Source: Branchipolynoe longqiensis
Lineage: Eukaryota > Annelida > Polychaeta > Phyllodocida > Polynoidae
Direction of reading: 5' to 3'
Length of the DNA stretch: 64,000 nucleotides
NCBI GenBank assembly: GCA_030323885.1
Contig: CM059194.1
Span: 25,950,363-26,014,362, forward strand
A program made the translations under genes and the position numbers. The notes beneath the pieces are model-generated. The model saw nothing but the letters and a program-made list of their open reading frames with translations, was not told where the DNA came from and did no database searches. Below, piece after piece: positions 21,652 through 33,910 of the stretch (position 1 is its first letter; each line of letters opens with the position of its first letter).

Positions 21652-22612
21652 TGTCGCATTAATAATAGGAAAGCACAACGTTAAAATATGTTCACAGCAT
21701 CAGTTTTGGGGAGCCTTCGGTTGGTAGAAAATTGTCCGCGGTTCTTCATGACGATAACTTGCACTGCTGAGCCTGTAGTTAATAAGTTATTAGACAATGT
21801 TAAGCAGGTATTTAAAATAAAATGGATTAAACTATTTCTCATTTTGTCTAAAGAAGTTACCTCCTTAGTTTAGCATCTTGGTCAAATAAAATAAACATAG
21901 AAAGTCAGTTGACGTCATTCATGATGAAGGTGAATCGAAAATGCGGAGCTAAAACATGGAGTCGGTCAATCTAGAAATCTATTCTTTTTCGTAGGTGAGC
22001 ATGTTAATATTGTAATTACACGGATGTTTCCAAGATTATAAGTTATATTATTATACCAATATTACAACATTACATCTGTGCATGTTGACCAGCTATAGAA
22101 ATATGCGAGGGTATTCTGTATCGTCATAATTCAGAGATGAAAAGTGGCTTGGTGCAGATTTAGATTAGTTACTCCCACGACGTCAACGGCTACTCTGGTA
22201 TGAGCGGTGAACAAAGACCCTATAATACTAAGACGGCTCACTCAGCCTGTACTGTGTAATCAAAATGATCAAACCCACCACTTGGTGCGCTGGCTGTTCT
22301 CTTGGTTAAACAGGTGCTATATTATATGTATATATGAATGTGAAAGATGTGTGATGATGGCGATGCTGGTGATGATGTGTATTTGTTCATATCAATTTCA
22401 TATTGATGTGTATTCATACTTACCTATCTCATGCATAATATAATTGTATGTGTTTACATGTGAAACACCAACCAGCAGCCAGCTGATCAAATACACCACA
22501 AGTGACAAGGTGGCACTGCGAAATTTACATTACTTGGACCAGGAGAAAGGCTGAAATTTTCAAAGTCATCAGTAAGTGACCTCAAGCCGTCAAGGGAAGC
22601 CTCGAAAAGCTG
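21652..22612. other. Divergent intergenic region, CFDP1 upstream side
   Basis: Probably contains the CFDP1 promoter and 5' UTR, but no TATA box, initiator or CpG-rich block could be singled out with confidence. Moderately AT-rich, unique-looking. Confidence 0.4.
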
Positions 22613-22873
22613 ATGGCTGCTGACATCCCAGCAGAGGTAGATGATCTATATGAAATTATCTCTGCTCCTCACACAATGATTGGCCTTTCATTTGTACAAC
22701 AATGGATTGAGAATGGGCAAAGATCTTGGTGGGATGGACAAATAATAGAATTTTTGAGTGCCACAAATGAGTTTAAAGTTGTCTATGACAAATCTGAGAC
22801 TGCTTGTTATCTAACCTCTGACGAAATCATAACCGACATTATACAAGGAGACTTAGAATTGCACCAAGTTTAG
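22613..22873 (+). CDS. Small orphan ORF, possible Tudor/SH3-like domain fragment
   Basis: 86 codons, open back to about 22573 upstream of the ATG. Reads DIPAEVDDLYEIISAP, SFVQQWIENGQRSWWDGQII, EFLSATNEFKVVYDKSETAC and YLTSDEIITDIIQGDLELHQ. The pattern W-x-DG-x-I ... FKVVYD ... followed by an acidic end resembles small beta-barrel domains of the Tudor/chromo type. That is inference, not an identified family. It could be the 3' exon of an unseen gene or a domesticated or decayed transposon end. No phase-compatible partner exon was found. Confidence 0.4.
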   Translation: MAADIPAEVDDLYEIISAPHTMIGLSFVQQWIENGQRSWWDGQIIEFLSATNEFKVVYDKSETACYLTSDEIITDIIQGDLELHQV

Positions 22874-22957
22874 ATGTTGCTAGGACATAAAACAACAAAC
22901 AGGCAAAATATATCGCTTTTAGTTCTAGAAGATTTCAGAACAATTCTTTTTAAACAA

Positions 22958-23310
22958 TTACTTAAATATAATGAAATAGGTCAACAATCATAAAGTTCAA
23001 TTAAGTAGGTCAAGTTATTTGGAGGTCTAATATTATAGCGGTGGGAAAAGGACCAGTTCGGGTGAATATACCGTTCTGTAACCCTAAATACAACTGCAAC
23101 AACTGAACACGTGGTATGTATACATCGCTTAGGTTTTTGATTGTGCCAAGGTCAATTTAAAAAAAAAAAAATTACTTAAATATAATTAAATAGGTCAACA
23201 ATCGTAAAGTTCAATTAAGTAGGTCAAGTTATTTGGAGGTCTAATATTATAGCGGTGGGAAAAGGACCAGTTCGGGTGAATATACCGTTCTGTAACCCTA
23301 AATACAACTG
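22958..23310. repeat. Direct duplication, ~140-bp near-identical copies
   Basis: attacttaaatataat through gtaaccctaaatacaactgc occurs at 22958-23094 and again at 23172-23312. The copies differ at only a few positions and are spaced about 214 bp. Recent local duplication in the intergenic DNA. Confidence 0.85.
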
Positions 23311-23989
23311 CTTAGGTATTTGATTGTGCCAAGGTCATAAAAGATTGTATTACGGTTGCCATGGAAACCTACATTTTTCTGTGATCTAATTTTGTGGGAT
23401 CAGTTTTGATAAGCTCGGGTGATTTGCCATACAAAGAGGAACCTTGGTGTGAAGTTTGATCAGGATCTGACAATTAATAAAGAAACTACAAAGAAATGTA
23501 CCTATCCTGGAACACAAATGGTCACAACTTATGAGCTATAACCAATAGTACAAAATATTGATTTCTAGGAAAACTAAATCGTAGATAACTTTGGAACGAC
23601 TAATCATATTTACTCGAATTAAAAAACCCTTTAATCTATTCAGTGAGCTCTGTCTACCTACCGATTTTCAGTACTGTGCACCAATTTTAAAATTTTCATG
23701 TGATGTACCTACCATTGGCATTGGAGAGATAGGGAGTGAGCCGTATTATAGCGTCTTTGAGGTGAATCGTTTATCTAGGTGCAGATGCAATAATCCAATA
23801 TGGCCAATACTTTTAAAGCAATATTTAAGTATGTATACTATAGGTTTAACTATTACCAAGTATCCTATAGCAGATGCATAATTCGTGCTTTTGATTATTG
23901 AAATACCTTCACTAATCTAATAACCATCCTCATACATATCATATGATATTACATACTCATGACATGAGTCATGAGTCATGTCGGCCATA

Positions 23990-24110
23990 GTCGATTAACA
24001 CGACCTGGGCCACTCGGGTCACCCAAGTCGTCAGAATTTCAAATCGAACACCACGAGTGCATTCGAGAAATACACGGGCCGTGTGCAAAATGACTGTCAT
24101 TAACGTGCCT
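23990..24110. repeat. Dispersed ~100-bp repeat shared with 33455-33560
   Basis: cgattaacacgacctgggcc, actcgggtcacccaagtcgt and atacacgggccgtgtgcaaa match the 33.5 kb copy with few changes. Confidence 0.7.
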
Positions 24111-24147
24111 CACGCTGTTTCTTTCCTTGTCATGATCAACCATGCAC

Positions 24148-24440
24148 CTGGGCTGTGTTCATGGTATGCCTTGGAGAAATTTTTGAACTCATGCTAGTCT
24201 GAACGGCTTGAGCTGTCTGGTGCCTCGAAAATGGTGGCTTCCATAGGTGGCAACCATTTGCAATTGAAAAGAACAGCTCTGATTGGCTGAAGCCATTGAA
24301 TCTGGCGGCCATCTTTTAGGCACTTTTGCCTCCTACCTGAAAAGCGAGACCTCTCCGAGCGTACCATGAACGCAAATAAGCCAAAAAGACATCGCGGAGC
24401 CGACTCGGAGTTGAGGCATACCCTGAACACGGCCCAGGTG
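24148..24440. mobile_element. MITE with GGGC(C/T)GTGTTCA ends, copy 1
   Basis: Left cacctgggctgtgttcatgg and right ctgaacacggcccaggtg are inverted. The interior has tgcctcgaaaatggtggctt and gattggctgaagcc, shared with 37497-37803. No ORF. Confidence 0.7.
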
Positions 24441-24584
24441 TTTCGATGGCAGACACCTTATCACTACCACTAAGATATATATGCAAATATATCAATATGA
24501 CTTAGGCGGTCCCGAGTCGTTAATGTTATCTTGGTCATTAGGAGTGTACACATTCTTAGCTTGTGTTTATTAAGCACTATCCAG

Positions 24585-24838
24585 TACAGGGCCGCGTTCA
24601 GGCCTCGGAGGGCTCGGCGACTCTGCGATGCTTTTGCCATTCCGTCAGGTGCGTCTCGGAGACGTCGGAGAGCTCCCTTTCAGTTGAGACAACAGCGCTC
24701 GAAATGGCCGCCGTGTGCAGTGGTTTATCCATCAAGGCAGCTTTCGCAATGGCCCTTGGGGGCGCATTTTCGAGGCGACAATGCTGTTGTTGTTCTAGCT
24801 GACGTACGGCGCTCCGAGGCCTGAGCGGCTAGGCCATG
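24585..24838. mobile_element. MITE, related GGGCCGCGTTCAGGCCTCGG-ended copy 2
   Basis: Left gggccgcgttcaggcctcgg and right ctccgaggcctgagcggc form inverted ends. The interior is shared in style with the 24.15 kb element (gtctcggagacgtcgg; cgaaatggccgcc). High GC relative to its flanks. Confidence 0.65.
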
Positions 24839-26071
24839 GCACTTGAACATCGTGCGAAAGTGTGTAAATTGTGTTTGTTAAGTACATGCATATTTAGACC
24901 ATAATAGTTGGTTCTGCACATCATGGATGACCATGGTACATATTTCACACCTAATATAATGTCCTAAGCATGGAAATTATAATATCTTATTCACTCAGCG
25001 ACAAAGTTTCACAAGAATCCTTTTTTTCACAGTGAGTAAGTAGTATTACTATTAGTCCCATTTCATAGTCATTCATATTTGGTGGTAATGCTACGTTTCA
25101 ACTTAGAGCTAACATCACCAGATTCTGGTATTCAAAATCACATCGTGGCTCAGTCAAGATAGTTTAACAAGTGCTCCTAGGTACGATTTTGGAGGTATTT
25201 TCATGCTTTTTACAACTAACTAACTCGAATAGAACTGTTCATATCCGATGCTGAAAAGAAAAATCCCAAGTGCTTAGTACAGGTCCTGTTTGTTGTAGTG
25301 TGCGTTGTGCCGGTCTCCTGGTTAAATGTGATTTGATAACTAATGTAGGATTCGGGTGTTGTGGGTAAGATCTATAGCATTTAGTTGGTGTGGCAAGTAA
25401 TTGATTCAATTATTGTATTGTATGTGTAATTTCCACATGATTCTATTGTACATGTTTCTTACTTAATTTCCTCACCATAGCATTTAACAGTGACTGGTGC
25501 TGTACATTAATACAGCAGGAGCCGCTCCCTTAATTCTAAAGGATCGGTGCTGTAACTAATACAGCACTAATCAAACTTAGATTATTTAGACTGTCAATTC
25601 CAATAGTAAGATGGCCGGAAGACCAGTGCTCCAGCACTGACAAATGTCATATTCAGATGAATAAATACTTTACCAAAATAAACACCAAAAAAACAACCAA
25701 CATTCAAATATCAAACATCTGTACTAATTCGCATTAAAACCTTGGTACCATGAGTATATTACGTTCCTTTAAAATTCCATAAAAGCCCCAACCGCATTCG
25801 TTCTCTCTTTTCCTTAAAAAGAAAAAGAAAAATCCTTTTTTTGTTGACACAGTGAGTGTCTATATATATCAGTATATTCTATATTAAGTATATTACTGCA
25901 TGTTCTGTGTAATGTAGCCACCTCCACCCTCCATACATCATTACATGTGGATAGTCACATAACCCTGGTTTGTCATGCCTTTTAATTGGATTTTCAGCAC
26001 ATGTTTATTAACTAACAGTGACACCAATATGATTCTTCAGGTGACATGTGACATTGATTTAATGAATCGCA
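24839..26071. other. Intergenic, upstream of TMEM170A; nothing assigned
   Basis: AT-rich sequence; likely holds the TMEM170A 5' UTR or promoter close to 26072. A pair of ggtgctgtac(a)ttaatacagca-like words near 25497 and 25548 is the only local repetition noticed. Confidence 0.4.
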
Positions 26072-26168
26072 ATGGGAACTGGCGGAGACGATTTCCAGGC
26101 GGCCGAACTCGATTCGTCGGAAAATGTGATCGGGCTGTCGCCCCTGGACCCGCTCAATGGATTTGCTG
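26072..26168 (+). CDS. TMEM170A: TMEM170A coding exon 1
   Basis: 97 nt; encodes the soluble N-terminus ending PLDPLNGFA plus one base. Donor G|gtacgt. The open frame continues into the intron, but the join to exon 2 restores GAG in AEMWYQVFLWAL, the conserved boundary. Confidence 0.9.
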
Positions 26169-29100
26169 GTACGTATTTCAGGCTGAAAAACACCCTACCT
26201 CTTCTGTTTCGGATATGCAGGGATCACTGGGGGAAATTGAAAGGGTGGACCCTTTGCCCATTTGATGCAGGTGTCCTACTTTTTCCAGTTTTTTTCCATG
26301 AAGCCCTGTGTAGCCCTATTTTCATAAAAATTTATATTTAAAAAATATGTTGACCCATTGCATCATTTTGTTTGGAAATGCCATAATTTGTCTTTGCTCT
26401 GCACACTATTTGTTCTGGATTATTAGAAACCAGCTTGTGAGAATGTAACTTTTGCAACATTTTTGTCAGGAGATGTCTATTTTTAAAGAAAAATGGGGGG
26501 GGGGGGCACCTACTAAGTGGGGGTTGTCTACTAAGCTGGGTAATGCGATAGACTATAAATCAAATAGAATGAAACTTAAACAAGTAGCACAGTATTTGAA
26601 CTTCAATCGTTTTATAATCCTATTTTTTTTAGATGACTGCTCATTTGATGGTCTCTGTGCACTATTTTGGTTCATTTGCTCTGATACAAAATTCCTATTT
26701 TGTGGAGAAAATTCTTATTTTATCCCAATTTTTCTGACAAAGAATTCTCTATTTTCCTTCTCTTTTTTTACCCACTGCCTTACTTGACGCACTGTTGATG
26801 AATTAAACGTGAGCCATACATGAACCCATAAGGCCCTTATTTAAGCAAATCAGCCTCTATGCAGTTCTATTCGCTCCTATTAATATATTAAGTGCGCCTG
26901 TCGATTTCTTAAACACAAAATACAGGCTCCATTTCACCAGGGGAGGTCAGTTCACCTCACTACACTCGCCACTCATACTTACAATTACAAATATCCAGGT
27001 AGCACGCTCCCTTCACATATATCTATACAGAAATGGTTAAGCACAACATGTAGCATGTGCAAAATCCTGGTCATGGAATCAATGTGCGTGGTGTGGGTTG
27101 CAAATGAAGGAAAATATTGTACTCTGATTGTATATGTTTTCCCCAAAACATATGCTCTCCACAGTGTTCAAATCACATAATATCAATGCATAATGCCACA
27201 AAATCAGTTTGAAATGATATGCCATGAAGTAAATCCGTCATGTTTGAATGAACTGGTTGTATGACCCGATTACATCAGCCAATGAAAATGACTGCTTCCT
27301 GACCTAGATTGGAGTATTACCCAGGAACCTCTCAACTTCCTGCCAATGGCTGACATGTGGGCTCTATCAATTCAAACTTTTAAAATAATTTATCTCCTGG
27401 ACTTAATCTACTAACCAGTTCAAAAGTAGCGGGTAAATAGCAAGGTATGTGAAGAATATATTTTGCTTTTTATATTAAGAATTTATGTTCTCATTTTATT
27501 TACTCGCATTTTCTCCACTTTTTATATAGGGTTTTTCTTCACCCCTACTCAGGCTACTATAGTATGGGGTACATTTTTTATCCTGTGTATAACACGCATC
27601 GTTTCAGAGATGTGGTATCAGGTGTTCCTTTGGGCACTCTTCTCGTCAATTCTTGTGCACTTTGTGGCTTCGGCGATCGCTTTCTGTCGACTGCGCAAAC
27701 ACAAACTGGGGCGGTTCGTTCCGGTCATCATCTTCGTCATGGGAATCCTGTCTCCACTAACCGGCGGTGTCGTCACAAGTATGTACAGTTCAGTCGTAGC
27801 CTCATGATATTTCTGTGCTTTTGTTTGTTTTGTTTTTTGCTTTTAAACATTTTTTTTAAAGAATTTTAAAAGGGGAAAAAAAGAAGATGTCATAGATTTT
27901 GAAAGGATATCAATTATATGTTGTCAATGACAATGGCATTGGCTTTATAATTTATTAGATGCATTATGTTTTGTTTCATTAGTTGATTACGCCAGGGGAT
28001 GTCTATTATATGTTGTTCATGGCATTGACTTTATTAGATGCGTTGTTTTATTACATTTGTTGATTTTGCGGGGGGGGGGGGGGGATTTAAATCCCGGACA
28101 ATTGGTTTTCCTCATTCCACAGCTCTTTGCCCTATCCTAGTAATGCCGAATGCCAGGCTAGGTAGAGTTATCAACTTTGATTAGTTTTAAATCATTGGTT
28201 CGACTTGGCCGGGGTTTGAACCCGTGGGTTCGATTCTAATGACCTACCAACACGGGAACCGGTGGCTGTGTGGTGATGGTTTAGGGATGTGGTGTGGGTG
28301 TGTGTGGGGGGTGTAGGCGTGTGGTGGGGTGTAGGTGTGTGGTGGGGTGTAGGTGTGTGGTGTGTGTGTGTGATGGGGGTGTAGGTGTGTGGTGAGGGTT
28401 TAGGGGTGTGGTCGGGGTGTAGGTGTGTGGTGGGGGTGTAGGTGTGTGGTGAGGGTTTAGGGGTGTGGTCGGGGTGTAGGTGTGTGGTGGGGGTGTAGGT
28501 GTGTGGTGAGGGTGTAGGTGTGTGGTGATGGTTTAGGGATGTGATGTAGGTGTGTGGTGTGGGGTATAGGTGTGTGGTGGGGTGTGGTGTGTGTGTGGTG
28601 GGGGTGTAGGTGTGTGGTGAGGGTTTAGGGGTGTGGTCGGGGTGTAGGTGTGTGGTGGGGGTGTAGTGGTGGAGGTGTGTGGTGAGGGTGTAGGTGTGTG
28701 GTGGGGGTGTAGGGGTGTGGTGAGGGTTTAGGGATGTGGTGTGTGGTGTGTGTGGGGGTGTAGGTGTGTGTGGTGTGTGGTGGGGGTGTAGGTGTGTGGT
28801 GAGGGCTTAGGGGTGTGGTGGGGGTGTAGGTGTGTGGTGAGGGTGTAGGTGTGTGTGGTGGGGGTGTAGGTGTGTGTGTGTGGTGGGGGTGTAGGTGTGT
28901 GGTGAGGGTTTATGGATGTGGTGTGGGGGGTGTAGGTGTGTGGAGGGTGTAGGTGTGTGTGGTGGGGGTGTAGGTCTGTAGTGAGGGTTTAGATGTGTGG
29001 TGATGGTATAGGTGTGTGGTGACAGCTTAGGTGTGTGGTGGAGGTGTAGATGTGTGGTGGGTGTGTGGTATGTGTTTGGTGTTGTAGGTGTGTGGTGTGT

Positions 29101-30113
29101 GGGGGGGATTTAGGGGTGTGTGGAGGGGGCTTAGGGATGTGGAGGGGGCTTAGGGATGTGGTGGGGGTGTAGGTGTGTGTGGTGGGGGTTGACGCTGTGT
29201 GTGGTGGGGGTGTAGGTGGTTTGTGGTGGAGGTGTAGGGTTGTCTTGCAGAGTGGCACCTCACAATCTTTAGCATCCCTAATCCCCCACTACACCCCACC
29301 ACACACCTACAGCCCACTACACACCTACACCACCACACACACACACCATACACCTACACCACCACACACACACCATACACCTACACCCCCACCACATCCC
29401 TAAACCCTCACCACACACCTACAGCCCCACCACACACCTACACCCCACCACACCTAAGCTGTGTGTGTGCTTCTATTCAACCAAAGCATTACAGAGACCG
29501 GCATGAGTCACCTCCTGACGAGAGACTCATGCAAACTGAAAGGTCCTCATTATTAATACATCCTGTCTTTTAAACAGAAATTCCTGATGTATTTATATGT
29601 TTATTGAACAGCATTTCATAGATGTTCTGTGTATGTTTCTTTTTAAAAGAAAATAATGAGACGGGGGTTAGTGGGGGGGGGGGGGGGGTAGGCAGTATTT
29701 TCCCAGTTATTTATGTACTGACTTTCAGTCCTGTAGAAGCAGAATCCTGTCATTACTTTTCCCCCTTGTGCGCATTGTGTGTAGAGTTCTAGTTTGTACA
29801 GTACAGTGTAAGCTGTCATCATTACATAGAAGAACAAAATAACACATACAACAAACTAAACCCCAGAATAAACAAACAAAGACTAAACGAACAACAAACC
29901 CCTAAAAAAAAACTATTAAAAAAACCACACACAAAACCTGGATCGTTTTTGTTAAGAATATTTATATATTTTTTTATTTTAGGTGCGGCCATCGCAGGCG
30001 TGTACCGGGCCTCCGACTTTGAGATGGCGCCACTGTACGCCCTCGTGTGGGGGGTCGGACAGACCATTCTCGTCATTGTCATCTCATTTTCGCGCATACT
30101 CGCCACGCTGTAG
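26072..30113 (+). CDS. TMEM170A: TMEM170A (transmembrane protein 170A), complete 3-exon gene
   Basis: CDS joined from 26072-26168, 27608-27778 and 29983-30113 (399 nt, 132 aa; vertebrate TMEM170A is about 144 aa). An in-frame TGA at 26063 fixes the start. The N-terminus MGTGGDDFQAAELDSSENVI is not conserved. Then EMWYQVFLWALFSSILVHFV (TM1), HKLGRFVPVIIFVMGILSPL (TM2), SAAIAGVYRAS, and LVWGVGQTILVIVISFSRIL (TM3), ending ATL as in the vertebrate protein. Known role: ER/nuclear-envelope multipass protein that promotes ER sheet formation. Divergent neighbour of CFDP1; the two are also neighbours in the human genome (recalled). Confidence 0.96.
26169..27607. other. TMEM170A intron 1
   Basis: AT-rich, no recognised repeat except a G-run at 26495-26507. 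The open frame at 26452-26787 has no family resemblance. Confidence 0.5.
27608..27778 (+). CDS. TMEM170A: TMEM170A coding exon 2
   Basis: 171 nt; acceptor atcgtttcag, donor A|gtatgt. Encodes TM1 and TM2 with the family motifs EMWYQVFLWAL and GRFVPVIIFVMGI. The frame also stays open upstream of the acceptor, which is coincidental. Confidence 0.96.
28130..28262 (-). repeat. SINE fragment (main family head region)
   Basis: ccctatcctagtaatgccga, aatcattggttcgacttggc and ggtttgaacccgtgggttcg mark a minus-strand SINE head. It directly abuts the G/T-rich array. Confidence 0.6.
28262..29455. repeat. G/T-rich minisatellite with strand switch, in TMEM170A intron 2
   Basis: 28262-29250 repeats variants of ggtgtaggtgtgtggtgggg on the plus strand (about 1 kb). 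After a short spacer (cttgcagagtggcacctcac), 29283-29455 is made of the complementary C/A-rich unit caccacacacctacacccc. Runs of three to five G occur in nearly every unit, so the transcript strand is rich in potential G-quadruplex sites. Confidence 0.9.
29983..30113 (+). CDS. TMEM170A: TMEM170A terminal coding exon 3
   Basis: 131 nt; acceptor tttttttattttag. Encodes SAAIAGVYRASDFEMAPLYA and TM3 to the conserved end SRILATL, with a TAG stop. No clear AATAAA was seen within the next few hundred bases. Confidence 0.96.
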
Positions 30114-30270
30114 TCGCCTCCGCTGGAAAGCACACGGAATAGTCGCGTTTATCTGGGTCATTTCTGAATGGAATCATGGGGAAGAGGGTCATGGCGTCTG
30201 GTTATAAGTCATTGACCATTCTATTGTATATTTCCTTTTTTTTCTCTTTTTTTTTTTTGTGTGTGTGTGT

Positions 30271-30508
30271 GTGTTTATTAGTTGATTAAGCAGGGGAAAT
30301 TTCAGTCGCGGACAATTAGTGTTCCTCATTCCACTACAACTTGCCCTATCCTGGTGATGCCGAGCGCCATGCTAGGTAGCGACAAGTATCAATTTTTAAG
30401 TCATTGGTTTGACTCGGCCAGGGTTCGAACCCGGAGGTTTCCGAATCCCACGACCTACCACCAGATCGGGAGGCGAACGCTTAACTCATTCGGCCATCAC
30501 GTCTGGCA
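30271..30508 (-). repeat. tRNA-derived SINE, alternative-tail subfamily
   Basis: tagttgattaagcaggggaa, cctatcctggtgatgccgag, tcattggtttgactcggcca, gggttcgaacccggaggttt and aactcattcggccatcacgt. The head equals that of the main SINE family, but the tail (ttgattaagcagggg) differs; it is shared with 58419-58612. Confidence 0.75.
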
Positions 30509-30513
30509 TTCAT

Positions 30514-33440
30514 ATTCTATTCTTTTTTTTTTTAAACAAAAAAAAGGAAAGTCTTGTTTCTGTGTCCAGTGGGACTTGCTCATTTTGTGTTAGTAGGTAG
30601 TGAAAGTTAAGATGTTTCTTAGTATATACATGTAGAATCAAACTCTAGTCGTGGCAGCAGGCTGCTCTCCTAGTGAACACGTGATCAAGCAGAGAGGGCT
30701 GAATCTTTAATTATTATATCGTGTTCACTGTTTATCATCTGTGATTTCATATAGGTTAGTTTGATAATGAAAAATTTTAAAAAGCTTTATGCAAGTCATT
30801 CGCTTAATAATAATATACCATTAAGAGAGTGACATTTAAAATAATGAAAACACTGACCTAGATTTTATTCTGCATATCCGTCTTGGGTGCCAAGAATGAA
30901 AGATTTTCGCTTCTCAAATATTCCATGATTATTCTACGTATTTTCGCCAGCTGTTACTTAAGTATCATAACATGCCAGGAATATTTACATTCAACCATCT
31001 CCCCAATACTTGGTGATGGTTAATTTTGGGTCGGCATTTGCCCAGCGATAGCATTGCCAACTCCTACCCGTACACACCTGTAGTGAGTGGGCTGGGCCGA
31101 CTGAAGGTAGCGGCATCTCACTCAATCACCCAGGGTGCCACATGCTAAGGGGCGCCAAATATAATTTCTAGAAAGTAACTTTTTAAAATTATACTTGTAA
31201 GGTCGCTGACGTTCAGCTTTCCTGGGGCGCCAGCAACCCTAGGGCTCGTTATGTGAGTCGGGTTAATTTTCCACAAAAACATGGAAAGTCTCTCAGGAGC
31301 TTAGCATTGTTTGGGAATCGCAGAAAAAACCCGAAAGTCAAGTATCATCCAGTAATCTCCAAGCAGCCTTATATTATGTCTATGCCCAATCTTTAAAGTT
31401 ATGTTTTAAGAACCTTGTCATTGTTTAGACTGTATTATCGTTCATCTAGCTGTAAATTTCCGCTTTTCTTTGGGTACCCCCTCTGCGATCACTTTCATCC
31501 CTATGGTGAACGCATTAAATATTTATTGCAGTTTGGTGATCCTGTGCCATACTCGAAAATGAGTAAACAAAGCCTATATCCAGCATTTCGGTGTGCACAC
31601 CAAAATTAATTTGATAGGTTTTCACTTAAAGCTGCATAGTAACTTCAAACTAAAGTAAAGTAGATTATAACGATGAACCTAATATCTCAGAAAATGATAG
31701 AAACTCAAAACCTTATATCTTCAAAATTATCCCTTTAAAATAAGATGAAGTAGATTACAACAGTCAACATGACTTATGACATGTTATCTATTAACAAAAA
31801 AAACTAAAACCTGAATCCTTTTGGTTTTTGAATCGAAATCAGCAGAAACTCAAAACCATCCTATTATGAAACTTTAAGCCTTTTGGTATTTTGATTTTCT
31901 TTCAAATGATAGTGCGAACAGAAATATGAACACAACTCATGTTACATTCGACCTATATTGGATACAGTGTCTCATTGGCGGAGTGAGTGTGTGGGTGTTT
32001 GTGTGTTTGTGTTTGTTTTACACCTGCTTATATTAAGATATAGCCATGAAAGTATGTAGCAATTTTAAACCTTCGAGGGATAACAGTTATAGGTCTAAGC
32101 TCTTTAGTTTCCCTAGTTCTTCTTTTGTTTCGCGACATATACAATCGACAAGCGATGCATAAAAGATATATCTGGTACTAATTCAGGTGCACAGTGCGTA
32201 TATCAATTGTCATTAGCATATTTAAGTAAACCGATAAAAAGAAAACCAAGCAGCAGATATTTCTCTCCGAATTATGTTTTGAAATTGTTAGGATTCAGTC
32301 AATCGGGGAAATCTCGGCTACACTTTATCGCGTTGTATGTTATTTATAATATTGATTGCTGTTAAAAGTAAAAATTCTGCATTTGATTACAGAAAAGTAC
32401 AACATTAGTTTCTTACACTACAGACATACAGCCAGCTGTTCTCCTAGAACAATCTCAACTTGAAACTGTTCTATTGATTAGGTGACAGCAACAAGAGGCT
32501 TTCCACATGAATGCTTACAATATTTGTTTGTTTGTTAGGGTTTCACGTCCTGGCAACATCTAAGGTCATCTGGACTGGTGTCTAACCGATGATGTGACGA
32601 TAATAATTACTGGGTAGTGGAACTGAACCAATGGTAACTGACGGAATAGGTGGAAATCATAGATAGACCCTTGTTAAATCATGTGTCCATCAGGTTTTAA
32701 ACTTTGAAAATATTAGTTGAGAATTATTGTATATAAATGCGTGTACATATATATCCATGTCGTGTAAATATGATTATGAAGTTTCCAATGAAATAAAATT
32801 TAAAACTGCTCTTTTGAATTGAAATTTTAAGTATTACAGAATTCTCGATAGTTTTCTATTTTTTAATTCACTCTATTTCTAGTGCTTAATTACAGCTTAC
32901 TAATTACCTGAAAATGAATACACTATTTAGCCATACCAAATAGTGAAATGTGGAGGTGAAATAAGTCATCAAATGGTATATACCACACTCACCCTTATTT
33001 AAACAATACTGTACACCGGTAAAGGAAAGTCCCGTCAGAATAGAACCGACGTAATAAAAGTACTATTACAAATGACCAGTCAAACTCAAATTAAACAGGT
33101 TATAAGGTTTTCACCGCTTTAAAAGAAATTCATTTTTGAATAGACTGGATCATTAAGTGACACCAGAAATTACTATGTGATGTATAACACATTATGCGAG
33201 TATCAAAATACTGAAGGGAATTGTTCTAATTATTGAGATTACTTAATATTGATATTACCGATTGCTATACTCCATAAGAATCCACACTTCTCTGGTGGCG
33301 CCATCTGTGGTCCACCTCACCTCCAATGGGTGTCGACAAGTGTCAGTCGCCCACTGGAGGATGTTTTGGCCCTCTCTGTGTGTATATAAACGGACAGTGA
33401 CAAACTCTTTATCGCGGGTAATAAGCTCTATAGTGAGTGA
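30514..33440. other. Intergenic, AT-rich, mostly unassigned
   Basis: Contains a partial TCCGATG repeat at 31600-31885, a fragment of the 'cgggaatcgctga' repeat near 31265-31345 and a SINE tail at 32526-32575 (gtttcacgtcctggcaacat). No coding exon recognised. Confidence 0.5.
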
Positions 33441-33454
33441 CCAGCATGTACCTT

Positions 33455-33910
33455 GCCGTAATCGATTAACACGACCCGGGCAACTCGGGTCACCCGAGTC
33501 GTCACAATTTCAAATCGAACACTGCGAGTAGAGTCGACAAATACACGTGCCGTGTGCAAAACGATCCAACCCAAGTAACCCACCTCGTAGCTGGGGTTGG
33601 CTACGAGCGACGACATCACATTTGCACTGGTACAGTCCTGCAGGATAACAGCACCAGTCATACATGTTTTTTTTAAAGAATAACTTAGATTAATAAAATG
33701 GAAATATAGCTAAACTAGGCCATCAAAAAATACTTTAAATCCTATTTTGCTGTAGTTTTATCGGTTATTAAAAAATAAAATACTTTTTTTTCCACCCAAG
33801 TGCGGAGAAGCGTATTTGATTATTCAACCGGAGTCTGTAGGATGTGCACATGCGCAAAAAAAAGTGGCTCGGGTGACCAGAGTTGATTAATCGATTACGC
33901 CCTCGGGGGC
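33455..33910. mobile_element. Probable MITE with gtaatcgattaa ends
   Basis: Left ccgtaatcgattaacacgac and right gattaatcgattacgc, with gggtcacccgag / ctcgggtgacc further in, form imperfect inverted ends. The left 100 bp recurs at 23990. Confidence 0.5.

Noticed and set aside
27463..27607. Extension of TMEM170A exon 2 upstream (49 extra codons)
   Set aside because: The frame is open by chance; the acceptor atcgtttcag gives the conserved EMWYQVF boundary and the correct phase with exon 1.
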